Below are positions 19,721 through 30,615 of a DNA stretch of 64,000 nucleotides, piece by piece; within the stretch, counting starts at the first letter, position 1, and each line of letters begins with the position of its first letter. The DNA comes from an uncultured Bacteroidales bacterium. GTDB lineage: Bacteria > Bacteroidota > Bacteroidia > Bacteroidales > P3. The stretch covers positions 1-64,000 of the forward strand of contig CAMVMF010000007.1 in NCBI GenBank assembly GCA_947168515.1. Direction: 5' to 3'. The position numbers and the translations under genes are program-made. Under the pieces are notes generated by a model. It made no database searches. It had not been told where the DNA came from and was given only the letters and a program-made list of their open reading frames with translations.

Positions 19721-21049
19721 ATGCTTAAGAAAGTATTTGGGTTCGACCCCAACGTCACCAGCATCCGGACCGAGATAATCGCCGGCATCACCACCTTCCT
19801 GACCATGGCCTACATCCTGGCCGTCAATCCCGGCATCTTCAGTGCCTTGGCTGACAAAGGGATGCCCACCGACGCTGTCTTCACCGCCACCGCGCTGGCC
19901 GCCATCGTGGGCACGCTGATCATGGCCGTGTGGGCCAAGAAACCTTTCGGCTTGGCCCCCGGCATGGGACTGAATGCCTTCTTTGTGTACACCGTCTGCC
20001 TCGGCATGGGCTACAGCTGGCAGTTTGCCCTGACGGCCATCTTGATCGAAGGTATCATCTTCATCCTGCTGTCTATTTTCAAAGTGCGCGAACTGATTGT
20101 CGACTCCATACCCACCGGCATGAAAGCCGCCATCAGTGTAGGTATTGGTCTCTACATCGCCTTCATCGGACTGAAGAGCGCCGGCATCATCGTCAGTAGC
20201 GAGAGCACCTTTGTCACCCTCTTCGACCTCACCGACCGCAGCGGACTGCTGGCCCTCATCGGCATCTTCATCACCGGCCTGCTGGTGGTGCTGAACGTCA
20301 AGGGCGGCATCCTGTGGGGCATACTGGCCACCACCCTTATCGGCATCCCCATGGGAGTCACCCAATTCAATGGTGTCACCTCGGTGCCCCCCTCGATTGA
20401 GCCCATCTTCCTCCAGTTCGAGTTCCACAACATCTTCACCTGGGACATGCTCATCGTGGTATTCACCTTCTTGTTTATAGACATGTTCGACACCATCGGC
20501 ACCGTGGTAGGCGTTTCGATGAAGGCGGGCATGGTGGACGAGAACGGCAAGATTGACAAAATCGGCCGCATACTGATGGCCGATGCCGTTGCCACCACCG
20601 TAGGCTCCTGCATGGGAGCCTCCACCACCACCACCTACATCGAGAGTGCCGCCGGCGTTGGCGAAGGCGGCCGTTCGGGCCTCACCGCCTTGGTGATAGC
20701 CTGCTGCTTTGCCTTGGCCCTGTTTTTGAGTCCGCTCTTTCTGGCCATTCCCGCCGCCGCCACAGGTCCCGCCCTGGTCATTGTGGGCGTGATGATGTGC
20801 TCCAGCATCACCAAGATCGAATGGGACGACTACAGCGAAGCCATCCCCGCATTCCTCACCATGCTGCTGATGCCGCTGTGCTACAGCATCTCCGAAGGCA
20901 TCATGATTGGCGTAATCGTATATGTCCTCATGAACGGCCTCAGCGGCCACGGCCGTGCCAAGAAAATCAGCGTCACCATGTGGGTGCTGGCAGCACTCTT
21001 CCTGTTGCGCTACCTTGTCAACGGGCTGCGTGCCGCAGGATTGTTCTAA
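19721..21049 (+). CDS. NCS2/AzgA-type purine permease
   Basis: TSIRTEIIAGITTFLTMAYILAVNPGIFS, PFGLAPGMGLNAFFVYTV, MGASTTTTYIESAAGVGEGGRSGLTA. Confidence 0.95.
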   Translation: MLKKVFGFDPNVTSIRTEIIAGITTFLTMAYILAVNPGIFSALADKGMPTDAVFTATALAAIVGTLIMAVWAKKPFGLAPGMGLNAFFVYTVCLGMGYSWQFALTAILIEGIIFILLSIFKVRELIVDSIPTGMKAAISVGIGLYIAFIGLKSAGIIVSSESTFVTLFDLTDRSGLLALIGIFITGLLVVLNVKGGILWGILATTLIGIPMGVTQFNGVTSVPPSIEPIFLQFEFHNIFTWDMLIVVFTFLFIDMFDTIGTVVGVSMKAGMVDENGKIDKIGRILMADAVATTVGSCMGASTTTTYIESAAGVGEGGRSGLTALVIACCFALALFLSPLFLAIPAAATGPALVIVGVMMCSSITKIEWDDYSEAIPAFLTMLLMPLCYSISEGIMIGVIVYVLMNGLSGHGRAKKISVTMWVLAALFLLRYLVNGLRAAGLF

Positions 21050-21073
21050 TCGGGGTAGTCTACCCCCACCTAC

Positions 21074-21120
21074 ACAAAACCTCGAAGGGACGGCAACCAT
21101 GCCCTTCGAGGTTTTGTCGT
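21074..21120 (+). terminator. Rho-independent terminator
   Basis: CAAAACCTCGAAGGG...CCCTTCGAGGTTTTG then TCGTTTT. Confidence 0.85.
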
Positions 21121-21419
21121 TTTATAACGAAATAACGCATGTAATGTATATCCTCGCAGACCCTCTTTTATCTGCTAGACCTCCACAATGAAAACTATAC
21201 TCTTCATTTATAGTTCATAAATAAAAGCTAATATAAACATAATAGAAACAAAATACAAATGTAATATAAATAAACGAGAAAAGAATGGTTTGTAAATTTG
21301 GCTCTGCCAGCTTAGCGGGGCAAGATGGCGAGGCAAGAGGTGGGGGACGAAGCAGGCGTGCCGCGAGGACGGGGCAGTGAGCCGAGACAATAAAAGGACC
21401 TTAAAAACGTTATTATGGA

Positions 21420-22334
21420 ATGAAAAGACCTAATTATCTGAGGAAGGGCGACAAAATCGCCATTGCGGCACCTGCACGAAGGGTGGCCAGAGAAGAGCTG
21501 AGCGGGGCAATACGACTTTTTGAAAGCTGGGGATTGGAGGTGGTGCTGCCCGACCACTTATTTGATACCGACAACCAGTTTGCAGGAAGTGACGACACGC
21601 GTGCGCATCTGATGCAAGGACTTTTGAACGACCCGGACATCAAAGCCATCATTTGTGCCCGAGGCGGCTATGGCACGGTTAGGATTATCGACAAACTGGA
21701 CTTTGACAGATTTCGGAGAAGTCCCAAATGGATTGTAGGGTACAGCGACGTGACCGTGCTACACAGCCACATCCATCAAAACTTAGGCATCGAAACCCTC
21801 CATGGCACCATGCCCATCAACATCCCCGCAGATGCCAGCGAAAAGAACTATCCGGCCACAGAGACACTTAGGAAAGCACTTGGGGGCGATGAGCTCTGCT
21901 ATACCTGTGCGCCCCACCCCATGGACCGACAGGGCGTGGCAGAGGGCCTACTGGTGGGAGGAAACCTCTCGATGCTGTATAGTCTGTGCGGCTCCAAAAG
22001 CGGTATTGACACCCGTGGCAAAATACTGTTCATAGAAGACCTGGACGAATATCTCTACCACATCGACCGCATGATGATGAACCTAAAGCGCAATGGGATG
22101 TTCGACCACTTGGCAGGGCTTGTCGTCGGGCAGCTGAGCGACATGCACGACAACGCGGTACCCTTCGGCAAAACGGCGGAAGAAATCGTCTGGAGCCATG
22201 TGCGAGAATACCGATTCCCCGTTTGTTTCAATTTCCCGGCCGGACATAACGGAAAAGACAACCACGCCTTGATTCTGGGGAGGAAAATACGACTGGTAAC
22301 TGGAGCGGAGACAAAACTAAGCTGGGAGGCATAA
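21420..22334 (+). CDS. LD-carboxypeptidase (peptidase S66)
   Basis: RKGDKIAIAAPARRVAREEL, AIICARGGYGTVRIIDKLDF, LFIEDLDEYLYHIDRMMMNL. Confidence 0.92.
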   Translation: MKRPNYLRKGDKIAIAAPARRVAREELSGAIRLFESWGLEVVLPDHLFDTDNQFAGSDDTRAHLMQGLLNDPDIKAIICARGGYGTVRIIDKLDFDRFRRSPKWIVGYSDVTVLHSHIHQNLGIETLHGTMPINIPADASEKNYPATETLRKALGGDELCYTCAPHPMDRQGVAEGLLVGGNLSMLYSLCGSKSGIDTRGKILFIEDLDEYLYHIDRMMMNLKRNGMFDHLAGLVVGQLSDMHDNAVPFGKTAEEIVWSHVREYRFPVCFNFPAGHNGKDNHALILGRKIRLVTGAETKLSWEA

Positions 22335-22408
22335 AGACGCCCTTTGCGAAACATTTTCTTGTTAATCAAAAAAATAATCGTATATTTGCATTTTCAAGCT
22401 GACGCAAC

Positions 22409-23779
22409 ATGCTGCTCATATATGTCCCAAAAATGACCAACAGATTAGGCTACACCATCAATGTAGTCATGCGGGATATTCTCCAAACCGAGTTTGCCAT
22501 CACCACCGATGCCGACACCTTCGTTCGCCACGCCGAGGCCAAGCTTTGCTACGCTCCACAGCCAATGGGGGGTACCGATTCCATCTTTCTGAAATCCTCG
22601 CACCTGCTTTTTGAAACCGTGATTGGGGAGCAGGAATGCCACCCCTTTGACTGGGACGGCACTCCGGCCATCTTCCCCGTCTTCCACAAAGACTCCGCCC
22701 TCCCCTTCGACCCGTTTGCTGCCATCTTCTATATGCTTTCCAGGTATGAGGAATACCTCCCCCATCGAAAAGACCAGCACGGCAGAATACTATACACCGA
22801 GACCTTGGCCTATAAGAATGGCTTCCTGCAGACACCGGTTGTAGAGCGGTGGGCACTAATAATCAAAGACTTAATATTGTCAAGATATCCCAACACCGTC
22901 TTTATAAAAAAAAGTTTCAGCTTTGAACCAACCATAGACATCGATTCCGCCTATTGCTACATGCACAAAGGAGTATTCCGCACCTGCCTAGGCATACTGC
23001 GCGACGGAATCCACCGCCATGACCTTTCCGAAGTCCGGCATAGGATACGCACCCTCAGAAAGAAAGAAGAGGACCCCTACGACACTTTCGACTACATCAT
23101 CAGCCTCAACCAGCAGTACCGCTTCCAGCTTATTTTCTTTGCCCTGCTGGGCGACTACAGCATGTACGACAAACCCATCTCCTACCTCAACAACGAATTC
23201 CGCCAGCTGCTGCAGCACATTGGGGACCACTCCAAAGTAGGCATCCACGGCTCCTACGACTCGGCCCTGGAGCCCAAAAGGTTGGAACAAGAAATCCAAC
23301 GGCTGTCAGACATACTGCACCGCCCCATCTACCGCAACAGGTACCATTTCCTCCGTTTCACCCTGCCTAGGGGGTACAGCAATTTGGAGAAGCTGGGCAT
23401 CACACAGGACTATACCATGGGGTTTGCCGACCAACCGGGTTTCCGCAACGGGTCCTGCTCCGCCCTGCCTTTCTTTCACCTGAGCAGAAACCAGGAAATC
23501 AACCTCAACGTACATCCATTTATCACGATGGACACCACGTTCCACACCCACATGAATCTCTCGCCAGAGGAAGCCATCAAACAGTATCACAGCCTAATTG
23601 ACGAGGTGAAGGCCGTCGATGGAACCTTCAGTTGTATTTTCCACAACCAAAACCTGTGCGAACAATTCGGATGGGAGGGCTGGCGTGCCGTATACGAAGA
23701 TGTTCAGCAGTACGCCTATCAGAACACACAAAATACCAACATGAACACAAAAGACAATTTAGATTTAGAGAATGATTAA
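22409..23779 (+). CDS. Polysaccharide deacetylase-like protein
   Basis: FEPTIDIDSAYCY, VGIHGSYDSAL, LRFTLPRGYSNLEKLGITQDYTMGFADQPGFRNGSC; overlaps next gene. Confidence 0.75.
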   Translation: MLLIYVPKMTNRLGYTINVVMRDILQTEFAITTDADTFVRHAEAKLCYAPQPMGGTDSIFLKSSHLLFETVIGEQECHPFDWDGTPAIFPVFHKDSALPFDPFAAIFYMLSRYEEYLPHRKDQHGRILYTETLAYKNGFLQTPVVERWALIIKDLILSRYPNTVFIKKSFSFEPTIDIDSAYCYMHKGVFRTCLGILRDGIHRHDLSEVRHRIRTLRKKEEDPYDTFDYIISLNQQYRFQLIFFALLGDYSMYDKPISYLNNEFRQLLQHIGDHSKVGIHGSYDSALEPKRLEQEIQRLSDILHRPIYRNRYHFLRFTLPRGYSNLEKLGITQDYTMGFADQPGFRNGSCSALPFFHLSRNQEINLNVHPFITMDTTFHTHMNLSPEEAIKQYHSLIDEVKAVDGTFSCIFHNQNLCEQFGWEGWRAVYEDVQQYAYQNTQNTNMNTKDNLDLEND

Positions 23780-24308
23780 TTACAAAGAAAAACTACATGA
23801 GATAAAAGCATTTGTCTTTGACTTCGACGGTGTGATGACCGATGGGAGCGTATGGACATACTACAACGGCGACACCATCCGAAGTGCCAACGTGAAAGAC
23901 GGATTTGCCATACAATATGCCGTCAAAAAAGGCTATATCGTTGCCATCATCTCAGGGGCCACCTCTCCAAGTATCGACAACCGCATGAAGAGCCTCGGTG
24001 TCGCCCAATGCATGACCGGCTGCAGCAACAAGCTGGAGAGCTACCGCCATTTCTTAGCCCAAAACGGCCTGCAGGAGTCGCAAGTCGTGTGCATGGGTGA
24101 CGACATCCCCGACTACCAGATGATGCGGCATTGCGGAGTGGCCGCATGCCCGGCCGACGCAGCCACCGAAATCAAAGAAATCAGCGACTACATATCTATC
24201 CGTCCCGGTGGGAGAGGATGTGTACGCGACATCATAGAACAGACATTGAGACTTCAGAACCAATGGTTTAATCCAAACGATGAGGGTCACGAAGCACTCA
24301 AATGGTAA
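23772..24308 (+). CDS. KdsC-like HAD phosphatase (KDO-8-phosphate phosphatase family)
   Basis: IKAFVFDFDGVMTDGSVWTYYNGDTIRSANVKDGFAIQYAVKKGY; VVCMGDDIPDYQMMRHCGVAACPADA. Confidence 0.88.
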   Translation: MINYKEKLHEIKAFVFDFDGVMTDGSVWTYYNGDTIRSANVKDGFAIQYAVKKGYIVAIISGATSPSIDNRMKSLGVAQCMTGCSNKLESYRHFLAQNGLQESQVVCMGDDIPDYQMMRHCGVAACPADAATEIKEISDYISIRPGGRGCVRDIIEQTLRLQNQWFNPNDEGHEALKW

Positions 24309-24331
24309 CATTTCACTAAAACTCAAGATCC

Positions 24332-25249
24332 ATCAAAAAGTTAACGTACATATTACTGCTGTCCCTGCTGTCCTTCTCCGTTTGGGCACAAACGCCAACC
24401 GACAGCACTGGCAAAGAAGACAAGGAGGTTAGGAGTACCACCATGCTGGGTACATACTATGCCGACAAATTTGTGGGCAGACGCACCTCCAATGGAGAGA
24501 TCTTCCGTCAGAACCAGTATACAGCCGCACACAAAACCATCCCTTTTGGCACATTTCTGATGGTCACCTATCCTGTCACCGAACAGACTGTTGTTGTGCG
24601 GGTGAACGACCGCTGTCCCAAACCCAACATATTGGACATGACCAAAATAGCCGTTCACGCTTTAGGAATCAAAGGCTCAGGCAAAGTCGCGGTAACCACA
24701 TTAGACCCCGCTGTAGGGTACATGCTTTGGGTCAACCAAGACACCCTGGCCATGACAACGGCTGAATATTTGGCCTACCGAGACAAGAGCAAACGAAAAC
24801 GCATCTCGCCCTATCCGAACGCAACCAGGGACTCGAAAGATCCGTCTTCTCCTCCCACACAGTTGGCCCAGAAAAGCCCCAGCACCACCGCCAAGACCAG
24901 TCCGGCCATAGTGACAGACACCAGCCAACAGCAACAGGCACCACAGCCTGCCGCTGCGGATTCTACAACTTCGAACCAAAAGGAGAAAGAGAGACCAGTC
25001 GAAGTAGCCCCCAAAGGGCCTCTATACGACCTAGAGCTCTGCACCGTTGGGTCGCAATATGCAGCATGGTTAGAGCGGAAGAGACTGCCCGAGGAGATGC
25101 AGTCTAAATTGCTGTTAGAAAGCAATAAGCAGAACAAGGAAGTGCGCCTAATACTGGTGTTGGCCGACAGTCGGAACCATGCCGTCAGGACACAGGCCGA
25201 ACTCATCGACCTCTTCCCTGAAAGTTGTTTGATACTACATGAAAAATAA
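24332..25249 (+). CDS. RlpA-like (double-psi beta-barrel) protein; no ATG/GTG/TTG at the expected start
   Basis: GTYYADKFVGRRTSNGEIFRQNQYTAAHKTIPFGTFLMVT; upstream in-frame (ATC)KKLTYILLLSLLSFSVWAQ signal peptide. Confidence 0.75.
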   Translation: MKKLTYILLLSLLSFSVWAQTPTDSTGKEDKEVRSTTMLGTYYADKFVGRRTSNGEIFRQNQYTAAHKTIPFGTFLMVTYPVTEQTVVVRVNDRCPKPNILDMTKIAVHALGIKGSGKVAVTTLDPAVGYMLWVNQDTLAMTTAEYLAYRDKSKRKRISPYPNATRDSKDPSSPPTQLAQKSPSTTAKTSPAIVTDTSQQQQAPQPAAADSTTSNQKEKERPVEVAPKGPLYDLELCTVGSQYAAWLERKRLPEEMQSKLLLESNKQNKEVRLILVLADSRNHAVRTQAELIDLFPESCLILHEK

Positions 25250-25409
25250 CACACTCAAAAGAAAAAAGAAAAAAAAATGAGAAAAAAATATCAAATATAA
25301 ATATTTATTGCTATCTTTGCAAGTCAAAATCTGGTTTGTCTTTTCGATGGAAAAGCAACCCAGATATTAAGATATATAAAAGAAAATTAAATAATTACAT
25401 GATATTAAA

Positions 25410-26402
25410 ATGAGCGTTCGCATGAGAATCAGACTGAGCAAGAAGCTATCACTTTTGGTGATTGCGTTGGGATTTTCATGTGCAACCATGGCCCAGCAGG
25501 AGCCCCAGTTTTCACAATACATGTTCAACAGGATGTCTTACAATCCTGGCTATGCTGGCAGTTCTGGCTCCATCTGCGCTACGGCAATGTACAGAAATCA
25601 ATGGATGGGTTTAAAGCTTGATGCTCCTACCACAGGTGGCAAAGCTGGGTCCACCCCTACCGACATCCTTTTCAACTTCGATATGCCCGTCAAGTTCCTT
25701 CATGGCGGCATAGGCCTGACCTTTGTAAACGACAATATTGGCTACCACAAGAACAACATGCTAGCCCTAGACTATGCTTTCCGTATGTTTTGGGGCGAAG
25801 GCAACCTCTCCGCAGGCATCGAGGTCGACATGCTCAATAGTACACTGGACGTTGAAAGTCTGGTTGCAACCGACCCCGACCCCCTGATTGGCCAAAATGG
25901 AGCCTCGGCCATGTTGATTGACGGAGCTGTTGGCGTATACTACCAGGTGCCTGGTAAATATTATTTAGGACTCTCTGTCAAAAATCTTTTGGGTGCCCAC
26001 AGCGACGAGATTGCTTTCACCAACGCCCGCACTGCCTATCTCATGGGAGGATACGACTTCACTCCTGCAAGTGCCCCGCTCATCCGCATCAGACCTTCTG
26101 CATTACTAAAGACAGCCGCGCTGAGCTATTTTCAGGCAGACCTTTCTTGCTTGATTGACTATCGCAATGCCTTTTGGGGCGGCCTAGGCTACCGTGTACA
26201 AGATGCCGTCTACCTGATGGCAGGTGTTCATTGGAAAAAATTCAACATCGGCGTGTCCTACGATGTCACCACAAGCAACCTAGGTGCCTATAAGGCTGGC
26301 AGAAGTTTTGGCTCACTAGAGCTCTATCTGAAATTCGCTTTCAAGGTGGTGATACCTCGTAAGCCCGACACACGTTACGGCAACACGATGCTCCTTGACT
26401 AA
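25410..26402 (+). CDS. PorP/SprF family type IX secretion membrane protein
   Basis: QQEPQFSQYMFNRMSYNPGYAGSSGSICATAMYRNQWMGL. Confidence 0.93.
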   Translation: MSVRMRIRLSKKLSLLVIALGFSCATMAQQEPQFSQYMFNRMSYNPGYAGSSGSICATAMYRNQWMGLKLDAPTTGGKAGSTPTDILFNFDMPVKFLHGGIGLTFVNDNIGYHKNNMLALDYAFRMFWGEGNLSAGIEVDMLNSTLDVESLVATDPDPLIGQNGASAMLIDGAVGVYYQVPGKYYLGLSVKNLLGAHSDEIAFTNARTAYLMGGYDFTPASAPLIRIRPSALLKTAALSYFQADLSCLIDYRNAFWGGLGYRVQDAVYLMAGVHWKKFNIGVSYDVTTSNLGAYKAGRSFGSLELYLKFAFKVVIPRKPDTRYGNTMLLD

Positions 26403-26541
26403 ACTAATAAAAATAATTAAAAAAGAAACTTTTCCAACGAAAAAACGTATAAGAACAAAAGGGACGAGTAGTTTTAAAGGAAATTATTATTACAATATAC
26501 ATTATTAATATTCCAAACGAATAAACAAAAAAGTACTATAT

Positions 26542-27906
26542 ATGAAAAAGTTATTTTTCTTGCTTGCAGCCTCGGTAGTGATTCTCTCCGGTTGCTCTTC
26601 GAAATCCTCCAACGGTGAACTAACCGGTGTGTTGAACCGTAACCAATTTGAGGACATCGACCTTAAAGGTATGGTTTTCGTAAACCAAGGAAACTTCAGC
26701 ATGGGTGCTGGCGTTCAGAACAACACCTATGGAGTCACTTCACAACCCCGTACCATGCAGGTGGCTTCTTTCTTCATGGACGAGACCGAAATCACCAACA
26801 ACGAGTACCGCCAATTTGTGGCATGGGTAACCGACTCAATGGTCCGCAAAATGCTGGCCGAAGGTGGTATGGACGGTTATCAGATTGAGGAGAACGAATA
26901 TGGTGAGCCCCTGAACCCACCAAACATCAATTATAAGACCAAGATCGATTGGGAAAACCCCGAAGTGCGTGAAGCTCTCACCGACCTCTACGTTGCTGAG
27001 AAAGACAGATACTTCGGCCGTCGTGAAATCGACGCTTCCAAACTCAATTATGAATATTATTGGATTGACTATGCCGACGCCTCCCGCAAGGAAACCAGTG
27101 CACAGAATAAGGAAGAGCATCGCGGCACCCTCTACACCGCTCGTCCCAGAGGTCTGAACAACCGCACAGCTTTCGTTCACAAAGAGAGAATCAACGTCTA
27201 TCCCGACACACTCTGCTGGGTCCACGACTACACCTACTCGATGAACGATGACTTCACCCGCAATTATTTCTGCTCTGCAGCTTACGACAACTATCCCGTT
27301 GTCGGCATCAGCTGGCTCCAAGCCAAAGCATTCTGCATCTGGCGCAGCAAATTCCTCAACGACTACCTGGCCAGTATCAACTACGAGCACATGAACGACT
27401 TCCGTCTGCCCTCAGAGGCCGAGTGGGAATTTGCCGCCCGTGGTGGTATCGCTGCTGAGAGCTATCCTTGGGGAGGTCCCTATGTGCGCAACCCGAACGG
27501 CTGCTTCTTGGCCAACTATGAGCCCCTGCGCGGTGCTTATGACGACGATGGCGGTGTTCGTACATTGGTGGTGGGACACTATGCTCCCAACGACTATGGT
27601 CTGTATGATATGGCCGGCAACGTTTCTGAGTGGTGTGCCGACGCATACAATGAGTCCACTTATATTGTTGCCAATGCACTGTCCCCCTTCTACAACTACA
27701 ATGCACAGGAGAGCGATCCTATTGCCATGAAACGTAAGGTCATCCGTGGCGGCAGCTGGAAGGATCAGAAATACTACATCCAAGTCCAGACCCGTACATT
27801 TGAGTTTCAGGATACCAGCAAGTGCTACATTGGTTTCCGCTGCATCCAGCCTTACATGGGCCGTGTTAAGGGCGACAACCTGAAGACAGCATCCAATGTC
27901 TATTAA
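26542..27906 (+). CDS. gldK: Gliding/T9SS lipoprotein GldK (FGE-sulfatase fold)
   Basis: Lipobox LSGC; FRLPSEAEWEFAARGG, YGLYDMAGNVSEWCADAY, VIRGGSWKD; followed by gldL. Confidence 0.94.
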   Translation: MKKLFFLLAASVVILSGCSSKSSNGELTGVLNRNQFEDIDLKGMVFVNQGNFSMGAGVQNNTYGVTSQPRTMQVASFFMDETEITNNEYRQFVAWVTDSMVRKMLAEGGMDGYQIEENEYGEPLNPPNINYKTKIDWENPEVREALTDLYVAEKDRYFGRREIDASKLNYEYYWIDYADASRKETSAQNKEEHRGTLYTARPRGLNNRTAFVHKERINVYPDTLCWVHDYTYSMNDDFTRNYFCSAAYDNYPVVGISWLQAKAFCIWRSKFLNDYLASINYEHMNDFRLPSEAEWEFAARGGIAAESYPWGGPYVRNPNGCFLANYEPLRGAYDDDGGVRTLVVGHYAPNDYGLYDMAGNVSEWCADAYNESTYIVANALSPFYNYNAQESDPIAMKRKVIRGGSWKDQKYYIQVQTRTFEFQDTSKCYIGFRCIQPYMGRVKGDNLKTASNVY

Positions 27907-27971
27907 TAGAAACCACTAGACTACAGACAACTAAATACATTAATCATTAAGTAACACAAAAAAGAAATACA

Positions 27972-28835
27972 ATGAGTAGGTTAGACAACATAGTTCGCAG
28001 TAAAGGTTATAAAAACTTCATGTCTAAACTTTATGGATGGGGCGCTGCCGTCGTTATCATCGGTGCCCTGTTCAAGATTAACCACTGGCCCGGTGGTACC
28101 CTGATGCTGATTATCGGTATGGGTACTGAGACTGTCATCTTCTTCCTTTCTGCTTTCGAACCCCCTCACGTAGAGTTCGACTGGACACTCGTATATCCCC
28201 AGTTGGCTGGCATGGATAGTCCTGAAGCCATTGCTGGTGCTGCTGCCAAGAACGAACTGTTGAATACGGAAACAGAGAGCCATGTGGCTGTCAGCAACGA
28301 CCCGCTAACGGCAAAGCTCGACCAAATGCTCGAAGAAGCCAATATCACTCCCGAACTTATCGAACGTCTCGGACATGGCATGGAAAATCTGGCCGAGAGT
28401 GCCAACTCCATCAGTGGTATTGCCTCCGCAGCTGCCTCTACTGACAAATTTGTGAACAGCCTTGACAGTGCTTCGGAGGCTGTTGACAAGATGAAAGCCG
28501 CCAGTGAGGCAGTCAATAACCTTACCACCATCTACGAAGAGACTGCTCAGGCCCTTACCAGTGGCGATGCTTCTTATGCCGATGAGATGAAGAAACTGGC
28601 AGGCAGCTTGGCTTCTGTCAACGCCATGTACGAGATGCAGTTGCAGACCTCTACCAGCCAGCTTGAGGCCACCAAGGAGGTTGAGGAACGTATCCAGGCC
28701 ATGATGGCCAACTTTGCCGGTAGTGCCGAGGGTGTTCTGAAATACAAAGAGCAAGTAGATGCCCTTTCCCGCAAGGTTGCCGAGCTTAACAATGTATACG
28801 GCAACATGCTTGCTGCGATGCAGACCCGTCTGTAA
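27972..28835 (+). CDS. gldL: GldL
   Basis: KLYGWGAAVVIIGALFKINHWPGGTLMLIIGMGTETVIFFLSAFEPP. Confidence 0.95.
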   Translation: MSRLDNIVRSKGYKNFMSKLYGWGAAVVIIGALFKINHWPGGTLMLIIGMGTETVIFFLSAFEPPHVEFDWTLVYPQLAGMDSPEAIAGAAAKNELLNTETESHVAVSNDPLTAKLDQMLEEANITPELIERLGHGMENLAESANSISGIASAAASTDKFVNSLDSASEAVDKMKAASEAVNNLTTIYEETAQALTSGDASYADEMKKLAGSLASVNAMYEMQLQTSTSQLEATKEVEERIQAMMANFAGSAEGVLKYKEQVDALSRKVAELNNVYGNMLAAMQTRL

Positions 28836-28902
28836 GAAATACAGCACAACTAAATAACTAACAGTACACTTTAATAAATTATAAGTCACTAATTAGAAAA
28901 GT

Positions 28903-30594
28903 ATGGGTGCTTCAAACTGTCCGGAAACCCCGCGACAAAAAATGATTCAGATGATGTACCTTGTGTACACCGCCATGTTGGCACTGAACGTTTCGGCTGA
29001 GGTTGTGGAAGGCTTCAAGACCGTAGGTAACGCCATGACGAAATCCAACGAGAACATGGTGCTCAAGTTGGAGGATACCTACGAGAACTTCGAGAATGCC
29101 CTAAAGAACAACCCCGGCAAAGTTCAGGACAAATATGACAAGGCCCAAGAGATTAAAAAACTCTCCAAGGATCTTGTTTACACCATTGATACCGTAACTT
29201 ATAGCTTCGTTAGCAAAATAGCTTCCAAAGCAGAGATTGAATTGGTAGACCCTGCAGACAACGAAAGAATAATCAAGAGAACAATTCCGCTGACCAATGA
29301 AGACGGTAGTGCAAACTTCGACAGCATTGCCGAAGCCCTGCATGTGGGTGGATTCCGTTGGATCAACAAACTTGACGATAACCACATCGGTACCCCCTAT
29401 TTTATCGGTAATGCTGAGGGCGACGAAGCCTCCAAAGGAGCTGCTGTCCTCATTAAGAGCAACATTATTGAATATAAGAATAGGGTCCGTGAGATTTTGG
29501 GTTCCGACTCAACACACGTCAATCTGGGTCTGAATGTCGAAGACTATTCATTGAACTCTGAAGGCAAGCCCACTTCCTGGGAACAGCTGAACTTCAACAA
29601 CACCGTAGCAGGTGCTGCATTGGTAACGCTGACCCGTATGAAAGCAGAGGTAATGAATGCAGAGTTTGATGCTGTCAACATGCTTTACAAACAGGTCAAG
29701 TCCAATGACTTCTCATTTGATAAGGTTTCTGTAATTGCCTATTCCAATAATTCCTACATTATGAAGGGAGGCAAATACGAGTTGACGGTGAATGTGGGTG
29801 CCTACGACTCCAAGGCCAAATTTGAGGCCAATGTGGGAGGACAGCACTTTACTTCCAACGACACCGGAGCAGTAATCTATTCTACCACATGTAATACCAC
29901 AGGCCCAAAGACCATCACCGGTACTGTCTATGTCAAGAAAGAGACTGGTACGGAGAAGTACGACTTCAAACAGAGTTACTATGTGGCAGAGCCGATGGCT
30001 GTATTCGAACTCACCGAGATGAACGTTGTGTATATGGGCATCGACAACCCCATCAAGATATCTGTTCCTGGTGCAGCCGCTCACAACTTAGTGGTCTCTT
30101 TGGCCGATCCTAGCCAAGGAACCATGACAGCAGACCCGAAATCGGGCGCAGGCCACTACATTATCAAGCCCAAAGTCAACAAAGGAAAGATTGTAGTCAA
30201 TGCTTCCATCAAGGACGGCAAGCAGACCCGATTCATGGGTTCCACCGAATTGCGTGCACGCGCACTGCCCGACCCCAAGATATTCTTGGGTAGAGTTGAA
30301 GCAGGTAAAGGTATCCCCATCGGCGACCTGAAGAACATGAAAGGACCCCAAGTACGATATGGACCGGAGTTTGCCTTCCACATGAAGACCCCCACCATAC
30401 TGAAGCAATCCATCGATATCACCCGAGTTAACGGGGCCACCGACCTAGAATGTCGTGGCGGTGTATGGACAGCCGACATCATGAGTTACATCAACAAAGC
30501 CAAGCCCGGCTGCAAGATTACCCTCAGTCTCGATGTCCAGATGCCTGACGGATCGAAACGTAACGTAAGTAGCACATTCCGTATTACCAAGTAA
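28903..30594 (+). CDS. gldM: GldM
   Basis: SNCPETPRQKMIQMMYLVYTAMLALNVSAEVVEGFKTV. Confidence 0.95.
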   Translation: MGASNCPETPRQKMIQMMYLVYTAMLALNVSAEVVEGFKTVGNAMTKSNENMVLKLEDTYENFENALKNNPGKVQDKYDKAQEIKKLSKDLVYTIDTVTYSFVSKIASKAEIELVDPADNERIIKRTIPLTNEDGSANFDSIAEALHVGGFRWINKLDDNHIGTPYFIGNAEGDEASKGAAVLIKSNIIEYKNRVREILGSDSTHVNLGLNVEDYSLNSEGKPTSWEQLNFNNTVAGAALVTLTRMKAEVMNAEFDAVNMLYKQVKSNDFSFDKVSVIAYSNNSYIMKGGKYELTVNVGAYDSKAKFEANVGGQHFTSNDTGAVIYSTTCNTTGPKTITGTVYVKKETGTEKYDFKQSYYVAEPMAVFELTEMNVVYMGIDNPIKISVPGAAAHNLVVSLADPSQGTMTADPKSGAGHYIIKPKVNKGKIVVNASIKDGKQTRFMGSTELRARALPDPKIFLGRVEAGKGIPIGDLKNMKGPQVRYGPEFAFHMKTPTILKQSIDITRVNGATDLECRGGVWTADIMSYINKAKPGCKITLSLDVQMPDGSKRNVSSTFRITK

Positions 30595-30615
30595 ATAAAA
30601 TAAAAAATTGATATT

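Noticed and set aside
19247-21100. 617-aa ORF on the minus strand
   Set aside because: Antisense to the well-supported NCS2 permease and DUF5020 genes; composition (Gly/His/Asp/Glu-rich, no motifs) is typical of a mirror ORF.
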